In this document: piece by piece, positions 27,414 to 36,308 of the stretch
Layout of the letters: each line of letters starts with the position of its first letter
Numbering within the stretch: position 1 is the stretch's first letter
Source: Rhodanobacteraceae bacterium
Lineage (GTDB): Bacteria > Pseudomonadota > Gammaproteobacteria > Xanthomonadales > Rhodanobacteraceae
Assembly (NCBI GenBank): GCA_030123585.1
Contig: CP126120.1
Location: forward strand, 1,302,001 to 1,366,000
Direction of reading: 5' to 3'
Length of the DNA stretch: 64,000 nucleotides
The notes under the pieces: generated by a model
Seen by the model: only the letters and a program-made list of their open reading frames with translations
Told to the model about the DNA's origin: nothing
Databases searched by the model: none
Program-made: the position numbers and the translations under genes

Positions 27414-27571
27414 GGTTCCTTCCACACTGCGAAAAAGAGAGCGCAACGATCGCGGGTGAGTCCGCCGACTTCGCCCGCACGGCTTGCCCCATGATGCCAG
27501 TGCGCCGCCGTTCGCGCTTTCGCGACGAGCGCCAGCGTACACTGCGGGCCGACACGATTCCGGGAACGGGC

Positions 27572-28525
27572 ATGGACCAGAGCTTCGCCGCCGCCGCGGC
27601 ATCCGTGGACAACATGCCGCGCCAGCGCCTCGATGCCGCGCTGGCGCAGGTCAATGACGTGCTGGTCGGCAAGAACCGGGCAATCCGGACGGCGTTCGCC
27701 TGCCTGCTGGCCGGCGGCCACCTGCTGGTCGAGGACGTGCCGGGCGTCGGCAAGACGACCCTGGCGCACGCGCTGGCGGCCACGCTGGGCTTGACCTTCC
27801 GACGCATCCAGTTCACCTCGGATCTCCTGCCCAGCGACATCGTCGGGGTCAGCGTGTTCGACCGCGACAGCGGCGCGTTTCGTTTCCAGCCGGGACCGGT
27901 GTTCGCGCAACTGCTGCTGGCCGACGAAATCAACCGCGCGACGCCCAAGACCCAGAGCGCGTTGCTGGAAGCGATGGCCGAAGGCCAGGTGACCGTGGAC
28001 GGCGCCAGCCGTGCGCTGCCGCAACCGTTCTTCGTGGTCGCGACGCAGAATCCGCTGGACATGGCAGGCACCTATCCGTTGCCCGACTCGCAACTCGACC
28101 GTTTCATGCTGCGCATCGCGCTGGACTACCCCGATGCCGAAGCCGAACGCCGGCTGCTCACGGGTGAAGACCGCGCCGCGATGGTCGGGCGGCTGGCGCC
28201 GTGCCTCGACGGCGCCGCCATCCTCGCGCTGCGCCAGCGCGCGCACGCGCTCACCGCCAGTCCGGCCCTGCTCGACTACGTGCAGGCGCTGCTCGCCGCC
28301 AGCCGCAAGCACCACGACATCCGCACCGGCTTGTCGCCGCGCGCGGGCCTGGCGCTGCTGGCCGCGGCGCGCGCGTGGGCACTGCTGGGCGATCGCGATT
28401 TCGTGTTGCCGGAGGACGTGCAGGCGGTGTTCGTCGCCGTCGCGGGGCACCGCCTGATCCCGGCGCGCAACCTTGCCCGCGATGCGCTGGCGCAGGCGTT
28501 GCTGGAATCCGTCGCGGTGGAGTGA
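27572..28525 (+). CDS. MoxR family AAA+ ATPase
   Basis: AAA+ chaperone-like ATPase of 317 residues. Walker A is EDVPGVGKTTLAHAL, Walker B is LLLADEINRATPKTQ, and sensor 1 is FFVVATQNPLDMAGTYPLP. MoxR proteins remodel or mature partner proteins, often together with DUF58 and transglutaminase proteins, which are the next two genes. The ATG at 27572 is chosen as the first start giving the normal N-terminus. Confidence 0.94.
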   Translation: MDQSFAAAAASVDNMPRQRLDAALAQVNDVLVGKNRAIRTAFACLLAGGHLLVEDVPGVGKTTLAHALAATLGLTFRRIQFTSDLLPSDIVGVSVFDRDSGAFRFQPGPVFAQLLLADEINRATPKTQSALLEAMAEGQVTVDGASRALPQPFFVVATQNPLDMAGTYPLPDSQLDRFMLRIALDYPDAEAERRLLTGEDRAAMVGRLAPCLDGAAILALRQRAHALTASPALLDYVQALLAASRKHHDIRTGLSPRAGLALLAAARAWALLGDRDFVLPEDVQAVFVAVAGHRLIPARNLARDALAQALLESVAVE

Positions 28526-28530
28526 CGCCG

Positions 28531-29493
28531 ATGGACGGCCTCGCGCAACCCGGGCGGACCAGCTTCGCGGCGCGCGTGCGCCACTGGTCGCGCGCGCTGA
28601 TGCGCGGACGCAAGCCGGAAGCGCTGCCGGTGCGGCTGGACCGCCGCCGCATCTACATCGTGCCGACGCGCGCCGGCCTCGGCTTCGCGGTGCTGCTCGC
28701 GACCATGTTGGTCGGCGCGCTGAACTACCAGAACAACGCGGCGCTGCTGCTGACTTGCCTGCTCGGTGCGGCGCTGGCTTCGAGCATGCTGCTGACGTGG
28801 CGCGAGCTGCACGACCTCACGCTGCGCTCGCTGCACGCCGAGCACGGTTTCTGCGGCGCGCGCCTGCCGCTGCACCTCGCCTTCGCCGATGATCGCCGTG
28901 ACCGCCACGGCCTCAGCATCGCGACCGATGAACTGGAACAGCCGTGTCCGCTCACGGCGGGCGCGAGCCGCGCCAGCGTCACCATCGCGGCCGACCGGCG
29001 CGGCTGGATGGCGGTGCCGCGCATGCGGATCTCCAGCACGCTGCCGTTCGGCCTGTTCCGCGCGTGGAGCTGGATCACCCCGGCGCAGCGCGTGCTGGTG
29101 TATCCGCGCTTTCTGAACGACGCCCAGCCGCCCGCGCGCCACGACGATCCCGCCGAGCGCATCGCGGGCGGCGACGAGTTCGCGGGCCTGCGCGACTACC
29201 ATCCGGGCGACCCGATCCGGCACGTGGCGTGGAAGGCCAGCGCGCGCCACGGCCACCTGCTGGTGCGCGAGTTCGATCGCGCCGCGCCGGGACAGCCGCT
29301 GCGTTTCGACTGGCACGCCCTCACCGGCATCGACCGCGAAACCCGCATCTCGCGGCTCGCCGGCTGGGTGTGCGAGGCCTACGCCGCAGCGCATCCGTGG
29401 ATACTGGTGCTGGAGGACCAGCGCACGTTCGGCCCGGCCAGCGACGCCGGACACTACCACCGTTGCCTCACTGCGCTGGCGGAACTGCCGTGA
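28531..29493 (+). CDS. DUF58 domain membrane protein
   Basis: Protein of 320 residues with two hydrophobic segments near residues 50-90 (VPTRAGLGFAVLLATMLVG and the next helix), then a soluble part ending in the DUF58 signature GDEFAGLRDYHPGDPIRHVAW with RHGHLLVREFD. DUF58 proteins accompany MoxR ATPases and are thought to act in envelope protein maturation. The ATG is 5 bases after the moxR stop, and the stop overlaps the start of the transglutaminase gene. Confidence 0.9.
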   Translation: MDGLAQPGRTSFAARVRHWSRALMRGRKPEALPVRLDRRRIYIVPTRAGLGFAVLLATMLVGALNYQNNAALLLTCLLGAALASSMLLTWRELHDLTLRSLHAEHGFCGARLPLHLAFADDRRDRHGLSIATDELEQPCPLTAGASRASVTIAADRRGWMAVPRMRISSTLPFGLFRAWSWITPAQRVLVYPRFLNDAQPPARHDDPAERIAGGDEFAGLRDYHPGDPIRHVAWKASARHGHLLVREFDRAAPGQPLRFDWHALTGIDRETRISRLAGWVCEAYAAAHPWILVLEDQRTFGPASDAGHYHRCLTALAELP

Positions 29494-31478
29494 AGCGCCA
29501 GCACGCGCCGCCGGGGACTCGCGTCGTCGCATCCACGCTCGGAACATTGCCGTTCAATCTGTTGTGCCTGACGGTCCTGTGCGTGCTCGCAGCGCACGCA
29601 CCGCACCTGCCCGCCTGGTACACCGCGACGCTGGCCGCGATCCTCATCGCGCGCTGGTGGCAACGGCGCAGGCATCACCACCGCGTCCCCGCGTGGCTCA
29701 GGCTCGTGATGCTGGTGGCGGTGCCGCTGGTGGTGGTTGGTGTGTACGGCTCGCCGTTCGGGCGCGAGGCAGGCGCGGCGATCGTGTGCGGTCTCTTGGT
29801 GGTGAAGGTGCTGGAAAGCGAATCGGTGCGCGACGCGCGCATGGCGGTCGGCTTCGCGTGTTTCATCCTGATGAGCGCGCTGCTGTTCGACCAGTCGCTG
29901 GGCTACACCATCGTGGTCGGACTGATGTTGCTGCCGGCGCTCGCCACCCTGCGCGCGCTGGAGCCGGGCCTGCCGGAGCGCGGCGGGCTGCGCGCATTCC
30001 GGCCGGCGGCGATCCTGCTGGCGGTGAGCCTGCCCGTCGCGCTGGTCGGCTTCCTTCTGATTCCGCGCCTCGCGACGCCGCTGTGGGGCGCGCCGGACAA
30101 CGGCCAGGGCGTCACCGGAATCAGCGACCGGATGGCGCCGGGCGACATCCACGCGCTGCTCACCGACACCGCGGTCGCGATGCGGATCGGCTTCGACGGC
30201 GCGCCGCCGCCCGAAAGCCGGCGTTACTTCCGCGGCATGCTGCTGTGGGAATTCGACGGACGCGAGTGGCTGCCGGGCGCCGCCGCGCGCCGTCCGTGGC
30301 CGCCAGCGCCGGTGGGCATCCGCGATCCGCTCACGCGTTACGAAGTCACCCTGCTGCCCAGCCACCAGCACTGGATGTTCGCGCTGGACGTGCCCGTCGA
30401 CACGCCGGAAGGCGCACGCATGGGGCCCGACCACACGTTGCGCTCGATCCAGCCCATCACCCACACCATCCGCTACCGCGTCGAATCCGCGACCGACTAC
30501 CGGCTGGACCCCGAAGGTCTCGCCCCTTCCATACGCGCCGCGGCACTGGAATTGCCCGAAGGCTTCGACCCGCGCGCCCGTGCGCTGGCGGCGCGCTGGC
30601 GCGCGCAGGCCGGTGGCAATGGGATGGCAATCGTGCGCGACGCGCTGGACCTGTTCCACGACGGCGGCTTCGTGTACGACCTCGACGCGCCGCCGCTGGG
30701 ACGCGACAGCATCGACGATTTCCTGTTCGGCACCAAGACCGGTTTCTGCGAACACTACGCCAGCGCCTTCACCTTCCTGATGCGCGCGGCCGGCGTTCCC
30801 GCGCGCGTGGTGGTCGGCTACCAGGGCGGCTACTGGAACGACTTCGCGCATTACCTGCTGATCCGCCAGTCCGACGCGCACGCGTGGTCGGAGGTGTGGC
30901 TGGCGGGACGCGGCTGGGTGCGGGTCGACCCGACCGCCGCGGTCAGCAAGGTGATCCTGGCCGATACCGGCGGCGCGGCCGGCGACGTCGGCGGCGGCAG
31001 CGTCAGTTGGTGGATGCCCTGGCGCAACCGGCTGGACGTGGTCAACCGTTGGTGGGGGCAAACCGTTGTAGGTTTCGATGCCATCCAGCAAAGCCGGCTG
31101 TTCCATCCGTTCGGCGTCGCGCGCACCACCGCGCAGATGCTGGGCGCCGCCTTGGCGGTCGCGGTGTTCCTCGCGCTCGCCGCGGGCGCGTTGCTGGCAT
31201 CGCTGCGGCCGCGCAACCGGCCGCGCGATGCGCTGGCCGGCGCGCAACTGCGCCTGCAACGCCGCCTGGCGCATCTCGGAATCGTGCGCGAGAATGCGGA
31301 AGGCCCGCGCGATTTCTATGCGCGCGCCGCGGCGGCGCTGCCCGAATCACCGCAACTGCGCGAACTGGCGGACGAATACCTGATCCTGCGTTATGCCTTT
31401 CCCGAACCGCCGCCTGAACGAACCCGCGTCTTCACGCGACGCGTACGTAATTTCCGCCCACGTCGCATGGTCAAATAA
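29490..31478 (+). CDS. tgpA: Transglutaminase-like membrane protein (TgpA family)
   Basis: Protein of 662 residues with five to six N-terminal membrane segments (to about residue 190), a periplasmic domain and a C-terminal membrane segment (about 560-580). The papain-like transglutaminase core has the Cys in KTGFCEHYASAF, the His in DAHAWSEVWL and the Asp in WVRVDPT. In Pseudomonas aeruginosa the TgpA gene sits in the same MoxR-DUF58 setting and is essential. The GTG start at 29490 overlaps the DUF58 stop by 4 nt. The substrate is unknown. Confidence 0.9.
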   Translation: MKRQHAPPGTRVVASTLGTLPFNLLCLTVLCVLAAHAPHLPAWYTATLAAILIARWWQRRRHHHRVPAWLRLVMLVAVPLVVVGVYGSPFGREAGAAIVCGLLVVKVLESESVRDARMAVGFACFILMSALLFDQSLGYTIVVGLMLLPALATLRALEPGLPERGGLRAFRPAAILLAVSLPVALVGFLLIPRLATPLWGAPDNGQGVTGISDRMAPGDIHALLTDTAVAMRIGFDGAPPPESRRYFRGMLLWEFDGREWLPGAAARRPWPPAPVGIRDPLTRYEVTLLPSHQHWMFALDVPVDTPEGARMGPDHTLRSIQPITHTIRYRVESATDYRLDPEGLAPSIRAAALELPEGFDPRARALAARWRAQAGGNGMAIVRDALDLFHDGGFVYDLDAPPLGRDSIDDFLFGTKTGFCEHYASAFTFLMRAAGVPARVVVGYQGGYWNDFAHYLLIRQSDAHAWSEVWLAGRGWVRVDPTAAVSKVILADTGGAAGDVGGGSVSWWMPWRNRLDVVNRWWGQTVVGFDAIQQSRLFHPFGVARTTAQMLGAALAVAVFLALAAGALLASLRPRNRPRDALAGAQLRLQRRLAHLGIVRENAEGPRDFYARAAAALPESPQLRELADEYLILRYAFPEPPPERTRVFTRRVRNFRPRRMVK

Positions 31479-31487
31479 ACGTATCGG

Positions 31488-31503
31488 TATACTTTCCCGG
31501 AGG
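31488..31503 (+). promoter_or_regulatory. Candidate -10 box and ribosome-binding site for slp
   Basis: TATACT at 31488-31493 is a good -10 hexamer, but no clear -35 is seen at the right distance. GGAGG at 31499 lies 6 bases before the ATG at 31510. If transcription starts here the leader is very short. The promoter lies just beyond and partly inside the 3' end of the transglutaminase gene. Confidence 0.35.
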
Positions 31504-31509
31504 CCTGTC

Positions 31510-32103
31510 ATGTCACGTCGCATCCTGTTTCTTTCTGTCGTGGGCGGGCTGGCCCTGGGCGGCTGCGCCACCATCCCGCAACCCCTGCAGGGCACCTACA
31601 CGCCGGTCGCGTTGAACGCTGCCCAGAGCGGAACCGTCACCGCCACGCCGGTGCGCTGGGGCGGCGAGATCATCCAGACCGAGCCGCGCGAGCAGCAGAC
31701 CTGCTTCTTCGTGCTGGCCCAGCCGCTGGATTCGCAGGCGCGGCCGAAGGCCGGCGAGGAAAGCCTCGGCCGCTTCGTCGCCTGCAAGCAGGGCTTCTAC
31801 GATCCGGAAGTATTCGCCAGGGGCCGCGAGATCACCGTGACCGGCACGCTGGACGGCACCGTCCAGCACAAGATCGGCCAGTTCGACTACACCTATCCCA
31901 AGGTCGAGGTCAACAACGTCTATCTGTGGCCGAAGCGTCCGTTGTACGTCGAACGTCCGGACATGTGGGGACCGTGGGGTCCGTGCGATCCGTTCTGGTC
32001 GCCGTGGGGATGCGGCTGGGGCTACGGCCCGTGGTACTACCCGCCGCGCGTGATCGTGGTGCCGCGGCCGGCGCCGCCGCCACCGCCGCCCAAGAAGGGC
32101 TGA
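31510..32103 (+). CDS. slp: Slp family outer membrane lipoprotein
   Basis: Lipoprotein of 197 residues with a lipobox VGGLALGGCA (Cys at about residue 18). The rest follows the Slp/YeaY family: VRWGGEIIQTE, LAQPLDSQARP, GRFVACKQGFYDPEVFARGREITVTG and YPKVEVNNVYLWP. The last 50 residues are unusual: a Trp-, Gly-, Pro- and Tyr-rich stretch (for example WGPWGPCDPFWSPWG) followed by a Pro-rich end. Slp proteins are induced in stationary phase in E. coli, and their exact role is unclear. Confidence 0.92.
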   Translation: MSRRILFLSVVGGLALGGCATIPQPLQGTYTPVALNAAQSGTVTATPVRWGGEIIQTEPREQQTCFFVLAQPLDSQARPKAGEESLGRFVACKQGFYDPEVFARGREITVTGTLDGTVQHKIGQFDYTYPKVEVNNVYLWPKRPLYVERPDMWGPWGPCDPFWSPWGCGWGYGPWYYPPRVIVVPRPAPPPPPPKKG

Positions 32104-32123
32104 TTCCTTCGACCGCTGTCTTG

Positions 32124-32155
32124 AACGAAAACGCCCGCTTGCGGGTGTTTTCGTT
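32124..32155 (+). terminator. Hairpin terminator after slp
   Basis: AACGAAAACGCCCG pairs with CGGGTGTTTTCGTT (14 bp, one G-T pair) across a 4-base loop. The A and T runs lie inside the stem, so it can work in both directions between the convergent slp and HIT genes. Confidence 0.85.
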
Positions 32156-32182
32156 GCGTGCGGCCGCGGCGGAAACTCATGG

Positions 32183-32527
32183 TCACACCATCCGTTCCGG
32201 CATCTGCTTGCCTGCCATCAGGTGCACGTGCAAATGGAACACGGTCTGTCCGCCGCCGCGGTTGCAGTTGATCACGCAGCGATAACCGTCCTCGGCGAAA
32301 CCTTCGCGCTTGGCGTAGGCCGCAGCGGCCAGCAGGAGTTTGCCCAGCAGCGCGGCGTCGGCCTGGCCGCAGTCGTTCAAGGTTGCGAACGATTTTTTCG
32401 GAACGAACAGCACGTGCACGGGCGCCTGCGGATGGATGTCACGGAACGCAAGCACGTCGTCGTCCTCGTACACGATGTCGGCGGAAAGTTCGCGGCGGAT
32501 GATCTTGTCGAAGATGGTGTCGGTCAT
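32183..32527 (-). CDS. HIT family nucleotide-binding protein
   Basis: Histidine triad protein of 114 residues similar to HinT, which hydrolyses nucleoside phosphoramidates such as adenylated lysine. The triad is HLHVHLMAG near the C-terminus, preceded by INCNRGGGQTVFH. The ATG at 32527 (MTDTIFDKIIRRE) gives the standard N-terminus. Confidence 0.94.
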   Translation of the reverse strand: MTDTIFDKIIRRELSADIVYEDDDVLAFRDIHPQAPVHVLFVPKKSFATLNDCGQADAALLGKLLLAAAAYAKREGFAEDGYRCVINCNRGGGQTVFHLHVHLMAGKQMPERMV

Positions 32528-32599
32528 GGCGGGATTGGGGATGAGGGGAGAGGACAGCATACCAATCGGCGGCGCGCAAACTGCCGAGCGCAGCAGGTT

Positions 32600-33205
32600 T
32601 CAATCGTCGAGGTCGTGGCGGCTGCCGAACGCGTGCGCCAGCGTGCCACGATCGACATATTCGAGTTCACCGCCCAACGGCACGCCGTGCGCCAGCCGCG
32701 TCGCTCGCACACCCGCGGTGCGCGCGAGCTGTCCGAGCCAATGCGCGGTGGCCTCGCCTTCCACCGTGGGATTGGTGGCGATCACGACCTCGCGTACTTC
32801 TCCGTCCGCCAGCCGGCGCTGCAGCAACTCGGCGCCGAGTTCGTGCGGCCCCATCCCGTCCAGCGGCGACAGCCGTCCCATCAACACGAAGTAGCGGCCG
32901 CGATACCCGGTGGCCTGTTCGATCGCCAGCAGGTCGGCGGGAGTTTCGACGACGCACAACTGCGAGGCATCGCGCGACGCATTCGCGCAGATCGCACATT
33001 CGTCGTCCTCACTGAAATTGCGGCAGGACCTGCAGTGCCCGATCCGCTGCATCGCCTGGCCCAGCACCTGCGACAGGCGCGCGCCGCCCTCGCGATCGCG
33101 CTCCAGCAGATGGAACGCCATCCGTTGCGCGCTCTTGGCGCCGACGCCCGGCAGGCAGCGCAGGGCTTCGATCAGTTCGGCGAGCAGATCGGGGTTGCCG
33201 GACAT
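32600..33205 (-). CDS. recR: Recombination mediator RecR
   Basis: RecR of 201 residues, which with RecF and RecO loads RecA at gaps. It shows the N-terminal helix-hairpin-helix [17 protein letters not shown], the four-Cys zinc finger (CRSC to CAIC, residues about 58-73) and a Toprim domain with [12 protein letters not shown]. It lies 4 bases after ybaB, in the dnaX-ybaB-recR order seen across bacteria. Confidence 0.97.
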   Translation of the reverse strand: MSGNPDLLAELIEALRCLPGVGAKSAQRMAFHLLERDREGGARLSQVLGQAMQRIGHCRSCRNFSEDDECAICANASRDASQLCVVETPADLLAIEQATGYRGRYFVLMGRLSPLDGMGPHELGAELLQRRLADGEVREVVIATNPTVEGEATAHWLGQLARTAGVRATRLAHGVPLGGELEYVDRGTLAHAFGSRHDLDD

Positions 33206-33209
33206 GCGG

Positions 33210-33533
33210 TCAGAACGGGAGCTTGAAGCCCGGCGGCAGATTCATCCCCGAACTGACCCCGCCGAGTTTCTCCCGGCTGGCTTCGGCAACCTTGTTGACC
33301 GCATCGTTGATCGCGGCGGCCAGCATGTCCTCGGTCATCTCGGGATCGTCCGCCATCAGCTTGCGATCGATGCGCACGCGGCGCACTTCGTGGCGGCCGG
33401 TCATGGTGACTTCGACCATGCCGCCGCCGGCGCTGCCGGTGACTTCCATGCGCGCAATTTCGTCCTGCGCGCGCTTCAGTTCTTCCTGCATGCGCTGCGC
33501 CTGCTGCATCAACTGTCCGATTTGGCCTTTCAT
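33210..33533 (-). CDS. ybaB: YbaB/EbfC nucleoid-associated protein
   Basis: Protein of 107 residues with the YbaB pattern: a Met/Gln-rich N-terminal helix ([19 protein letters not shown]), [16 protein letters not shown] and a C-terminal helix ending in [17 protein letters not shown]. It binds DNA as a dimer with tweezer-like helices. The start overlaps the dnaX stop by 4 nt. Confidence 0.95.
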   Translation of the reverse strand: MKGQIGQLMQQAQRMQEELKRAQDEIARMEVTGSAGGGMVEVTMTGRHEVRRVRIDRKLMADDPEMTEDMLAAAINDAVNKVAEASREKLGGVSSGMNLPPGFKLPF

Positions 33534-35176
33534 GCCTGGTTACCTGCCGGTCGAATGCTTTCGCGGATGATTTCGGCGCCGAACTGGCGCTGCATGTCCT
33601 GGATGATGGGATCTTCGGCGAGGGCGCGTTCGGCCGCGGCCTGCGCATCCGAACGCGCCTTGGCGGCGCGCGCCGCGGGTGTTTCCGCCACCGCCTCGTG
33701 CACGATGCGCACGCGCAGCTTGCGGCCGATCGCGTCGCCCAGCCTGTCCTGCAACTGTCTGCACAAGGCGTCGCTGCAGAGGATTTCGTGTTCGGGCTTC
33801 AGGGCCAGGGTGAGTACGTCGCCCTCGAACGATTTCGGCAACGCGTGTTGCGCCAGCAACCCGACCGGCCCGCCCAGACCTGCTGCCCGGATCCACGCCT
33901 CCCAGTCGGCGATGCCGCCAATGTGCGGCGTCGCGGCCGGCTTCGGCGCCGCGACGGGCGCCTGCGGCGGAGCCGGTCCACGCGCTTGCGCAGGTGCGAC
34001 GGCCACACGCGGCGCGGGCGCCGCCGAAGCCGCCGATGGGGACGCGCGATTCGCTGCGGCATGCGCAGGCACGGACGCGACCTGCCCGCCGGGTTCTTCG
34101 TTGCGGAACGCCAGCATCCGCAGCAGCGTCATCTCGAAACCGGAACGGACGTCCGGCGCCAGCGGCAAGTCGCGGCGTCCGTGCAACGCGAACTGGTACC
34201 ACACCTGCACGTCCTCGGGATCGACCTTGCCGGCGAGTTCATCCAGCACTTCGCGCTCGGGTTCGTCGCCGGCAAAGCCGGGCACCAGTTGCCGCAACTG
34301 GATGCGGTGCAGCGCGTTCGCGAGTTGTTCCAGCACCACCGCGAAATCCGGCGACAGGCCCGCGATGCGATCGGCCTCGTCCATCAACGCTTTGCCGTCG
34401 CCATCGGCCAGCGCCTGCAGCAGCGCGCCGACGTCGTTGTCGGCGATCGTGCCCAGCATCGCGCGCACGTCGTCCGCGCGCAGCGTGCCGCCACCGTGCG
34501 CAATGGCCTGGTCGAGCAACGACAGGCCGTCGCGCAACGAGCCGTCGGCGCCGCGCGCCAGTTCCGCGATCGCGCCGTCATCAAACGCGATGCCTTCCTT
34601 GCCAAGGATCATTTTCATCTGCCCGGCAATCTGCTCGGGCAGCAACCGCTTCAGGCCGAACTTCAGGCAGCGCGACAGCACCGTCACCGGCAGTTTTTGC
34701 GGATCGGTGGTGGCGAGCAGGAACTTCACGTGCTCGGGCGGCTCCTCCAGCGTCTTAAGCAGGGCGTTGAAGGCGCTTTTCGAGAGCATGTGCACCTCGT
34801 CGATGAGGTACACCTTGAAACGTCCGCGCGCCGGTGCGTACTGCGCGCTTTCGATCAGCTCGCGCACGTCGTCCACGCCGGTGTTGCTGGCGGCGTCGAT
34901 CTCGATGAGATCGACGAAACGCCCGGCGTCGACCGCCGTGCAGATCGCGCACTCGCCGCATGGATGCGCCGACATGCCGCGTTCGCAGTTGAGTGATTTG
35001 GCGAAGATGCGCGCGATGGTGGTCTTGCCGACCCCGCGCGTGCCGGTGAACAGGTAGGCGTGGTGCACGCGGCCGGAATCCAGCGCGTGGGCAAGCGCCT
35101 TGACGACGTGTTCCTGCCCGACCAGTTCGGCGAACTGCTTCGGACGCCACTTGCGGGCGAGGACCTGATAACTCAT
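33530..35176 (-). CDS. dnaX: DNA polymerase III subunits tau/gamma
   Basis: Clamp-loader ATPase of 548 residues. The ATP site is FTGTRGVGKTTIAR, the zinc finger CERGMSAHPCGECAIC, Walker B LIDEVHMLS, and LEEPPEHVKF follows. An Ala/Pro-rich linker (about 370-420) leads to the C-terminal domain that in tau contacts the polymerase and DnaB. I see no A-rich slippery heptamer like the one used in E. coli to make gamma, so it may make only the long form. The start is the ATG at 35176. Confidence 0.95.
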   Translation of the reverse strand: MSYQVLARKWRPKQFAELVGQEHVVKALAHALDSGRVHHAYLFTGTRGVGKTTIARIFAKSLNCERGMSAHPCGECAICTAVDAGRFVDLIEIDAASNTGVDDVRELIESAQYAPARGRFKVYLIDEVHMLSKSAFNALLKTLEEPPEHVKFLLATTDPQKLPVTVLSRCLKFGLKRLLPEQIAGQMKMILGKEGIAFDDGAIAELARGADGSLRDGLSLLDQAIAHGGGTLRADDVRAMLGTIADNDVGALLQALADGDGKALMDEADRIAGLSPDFAVVLEQLANALHRIQLRQLVPGFAGDEPEREVLDELAGKVDPEDVQVWYQFALHGRRDLPLAPDVRSGFEMTLLRMLAFRNEEPGGQVASVPAHAAANRASPSAASAAPAPRVAVAPAQARGPAPPQAPVAAPKPAATPHIGGIADWEAWIRAAGLGGPVGLLAQHALPKSFEGDVLTLALKPEHEILCSDALCRQLQDRLGDAIGRKLRVRIVHEAVAETPAARAAKARSDAQAAAERALAEDPIIQDMQRQFGAEIIRESIRPAGNQA

Positions 35177-35249
35177 CCGGATGACCTTGGGGCGAAAGCC
35201 CATTGTGCCAAGACCGGGCGGCGAGACCAAGCGTTACGGCCGGATTGTC

Positions 35250-35278
35250 TTGTGTGCACGCCGGACGCCCGTTATTCT
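35250..35278 (+). promoter_or_regulatory. Candidate sigma-70 promoter for tRNA-Ser and SRP RNA
   Basis: TTGTGT at 35250 and TATTCT at 35273 are separated by 17 bases, about 30 bases before the tRNA. Because the tRNA and the 4.5S RNA are only 12 bases apart, one promoter probably serves both. Confidence 0.5.
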
Positions 35279-35308
35279 GCGCAGTCCGCCGCGAGCAATC
35301 CGCGGTTC

Positions 35309-35400
35309 GGAGAGGTGTCCGAGCGGTCGAAGGAGCACGCCTGGAAAGTGTGTAAGCGGGTCAAACCGCTTCAAGGGTTCGAATCCCTTCCTCTCCGCCA
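35309..35400 (+). tRNA. tRNA-Ser (anticodon GGA)
   Basis: A 92-base class II tRNA with a long variable arm (GCGGGTCAAACCGC) and encoded CCA. The acceptor stem GGAGAGG pairs with CCTCTCC, the anticodon loop is CTGGAAA (anticodon GGA), and the T arm is AGGG-TTCGAAT-CCCT. Confidence 0.96.
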
Positions 35401-35412
35401 GTTCCCGTTTAT

Positions 35413-35523
35413 GGTGGCCCCGTTGGTGCCTCCGCGACGCTAGATCGAAAATCCCGCCAGGGCCGGAAGGCAGCAACGGTATCGATTGACGCGTGCGCCG
35501 GAGATCCGCTGGCGGGGCCGCCG
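35413..35523 (+). ncRNA. ffs: 4.5S signal recognition particle RNA
   Basis: A hairpin RNA of about 110 bases. The Ffh-binding domain IV is diagnostic: GCCAGGGCCGGAAGGCAGCA (from 35456) with the GGAA tetraloop, as in E. coli 4.5S RNA. The ends pair over 10 bp (GGTGGCCCCG with CGGGGCCGCC), and GACGCGTGCGCCGGAG in the 3' arm also matches the E. coli RNA. It follows tRNA-Ser by 12 bases, and its 3' end touches the stop codon of the convergent moaE. Confidence 0.95.
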
Positions 35524-35524
35524 C

Positions 35525-35953
35525 CTATTTCGCATCGGGATGCAGCCAGTCGGAAGCACCATCGACGTAATGCTCGCGCTTCCAGATCGGCACGCGCGCC
35601 TTGACCTCGTCGATCACGTAACGGCAGGCATCGAAGGCGGCGCCGCGATGGCCCGCCGACACGCCCGCCCACACGGCGACGTCGCCGAGCGCGAGGTCGC
35701 CGATCCGGTGCACGCACACGATGTGCCCGACCGCGAACTTGCCGCGCGCTTCCTCGACGATCCGCGCGCCCTCGGCCTCCGCCAGTTCGACATAGGCCTG
35801 ATACGACAACCCGCGCACCGCGCGTCCGTCGTTGTGGTCGCGCACGCGGCCTTCGAAGCACACCACCGCGCCCACGCCGGCCGCTTCCAGCGTGCGCCGC
35901 AGCGCGGCGGTATCGATCGGCGAATCAGAAAAAGCAAATGATTCTGGCTGCAT
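35525..35953 (-). CDS. moaE: Molybdopterin synthase catalytic subunit
   Basis: Large subunit of molybdopterin synthase, 142 residues, which adds two sulphurs from MoaD thiocarboxylate to cyclic pyranopterin monophosphate. Visible motifs are AVVCFEGRVRDHNDG, HRIGDLALGDVAVWAGVSAGHRGAAF and the catalytic-Lys region in VPIWKREHY. I chose the ATG at 35953, which leaves 115 bases to moaD with no evident signal. Its stop abuts the SRP RNA gene. Confidence 0.95.
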   Translation of the reverse strand: MQPESFAFSDSPIDTAALRRTLEAAGVGAVVCFEGRVRDHNDGRAVRGLSYQAYVELAEAEGARIVEEARGKFAVGHIVCVHRIGDLALGDVAVWAGVSAGHRGAAFDACRYVIDEVKARVPIWKREHYVDGASDWLHPDAK

Positions 35954-36068
35954 TTCATCGATATCCCAGGCAAGCAACCATCCATGGCGCGTGGCGCCGG
36001 CCCGGGCATCCTTGCCCGTGCGTTCGAGCGCGCAGCCGATGCCACCGGCATCGGCTGAACGCGCGCTC

Positions 36069-36308
36069 TCACCCCCCTGAAACCGGCGGCAAAAACACCA
36101 CCTGGTCGTTGTCGGCCAGGCGATGGCCCCAATCGGTGAACGCGCCGTTGACCGCCACGCGCAGGCGTTCGGGCGTGAACCCGAAACCATGCCGGGCGGC
36201 GAGTTCGGCGTACAGGGCGCGCACGTCGCGCGCGTCGCTGGCGACGGTTTCCTCGGCGCGTCCTGCAGCGTCGCACAGCGAAGCGAAATAGAGCAGCCGA
36301 TAGTTCAT
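36069..36308 (-). CDS. moaD: Molybdopterin synthase sulphur carrier subunit
   Basis: Ubiquitin-like carrier of 79 residues ending in VSGG, the Gly-Gly tail that is adenylated and thiocarboxylated. The fold pattern [15 protein letters not shown] and [14 protein letters not shown] is typical. The start at 36308 overlaps the moaC stop by 4 nt. Confidence 0.95.
   Translation of the reverse strand: MNYRLLYFASLCDAAGRAEETVASDARDVRALYAELAARHGFGFTPERLRVAVNGAFTDWGHRLADNDQVVFLPPVSGG

Noticed and set aside
29454..31274. 606-codon minus-strand frame opposite tgpA
   Set aside because: Antisense shadow of a well-supported transglutaminase gene; no motif and biased composition.
33530..35176. Programmed frameshift site in dnaX for gamma subunit
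   Set aside because: No A-AAA-AAG type heptamer or similar slippery run was found in the coding strand of this GC-rich gene.
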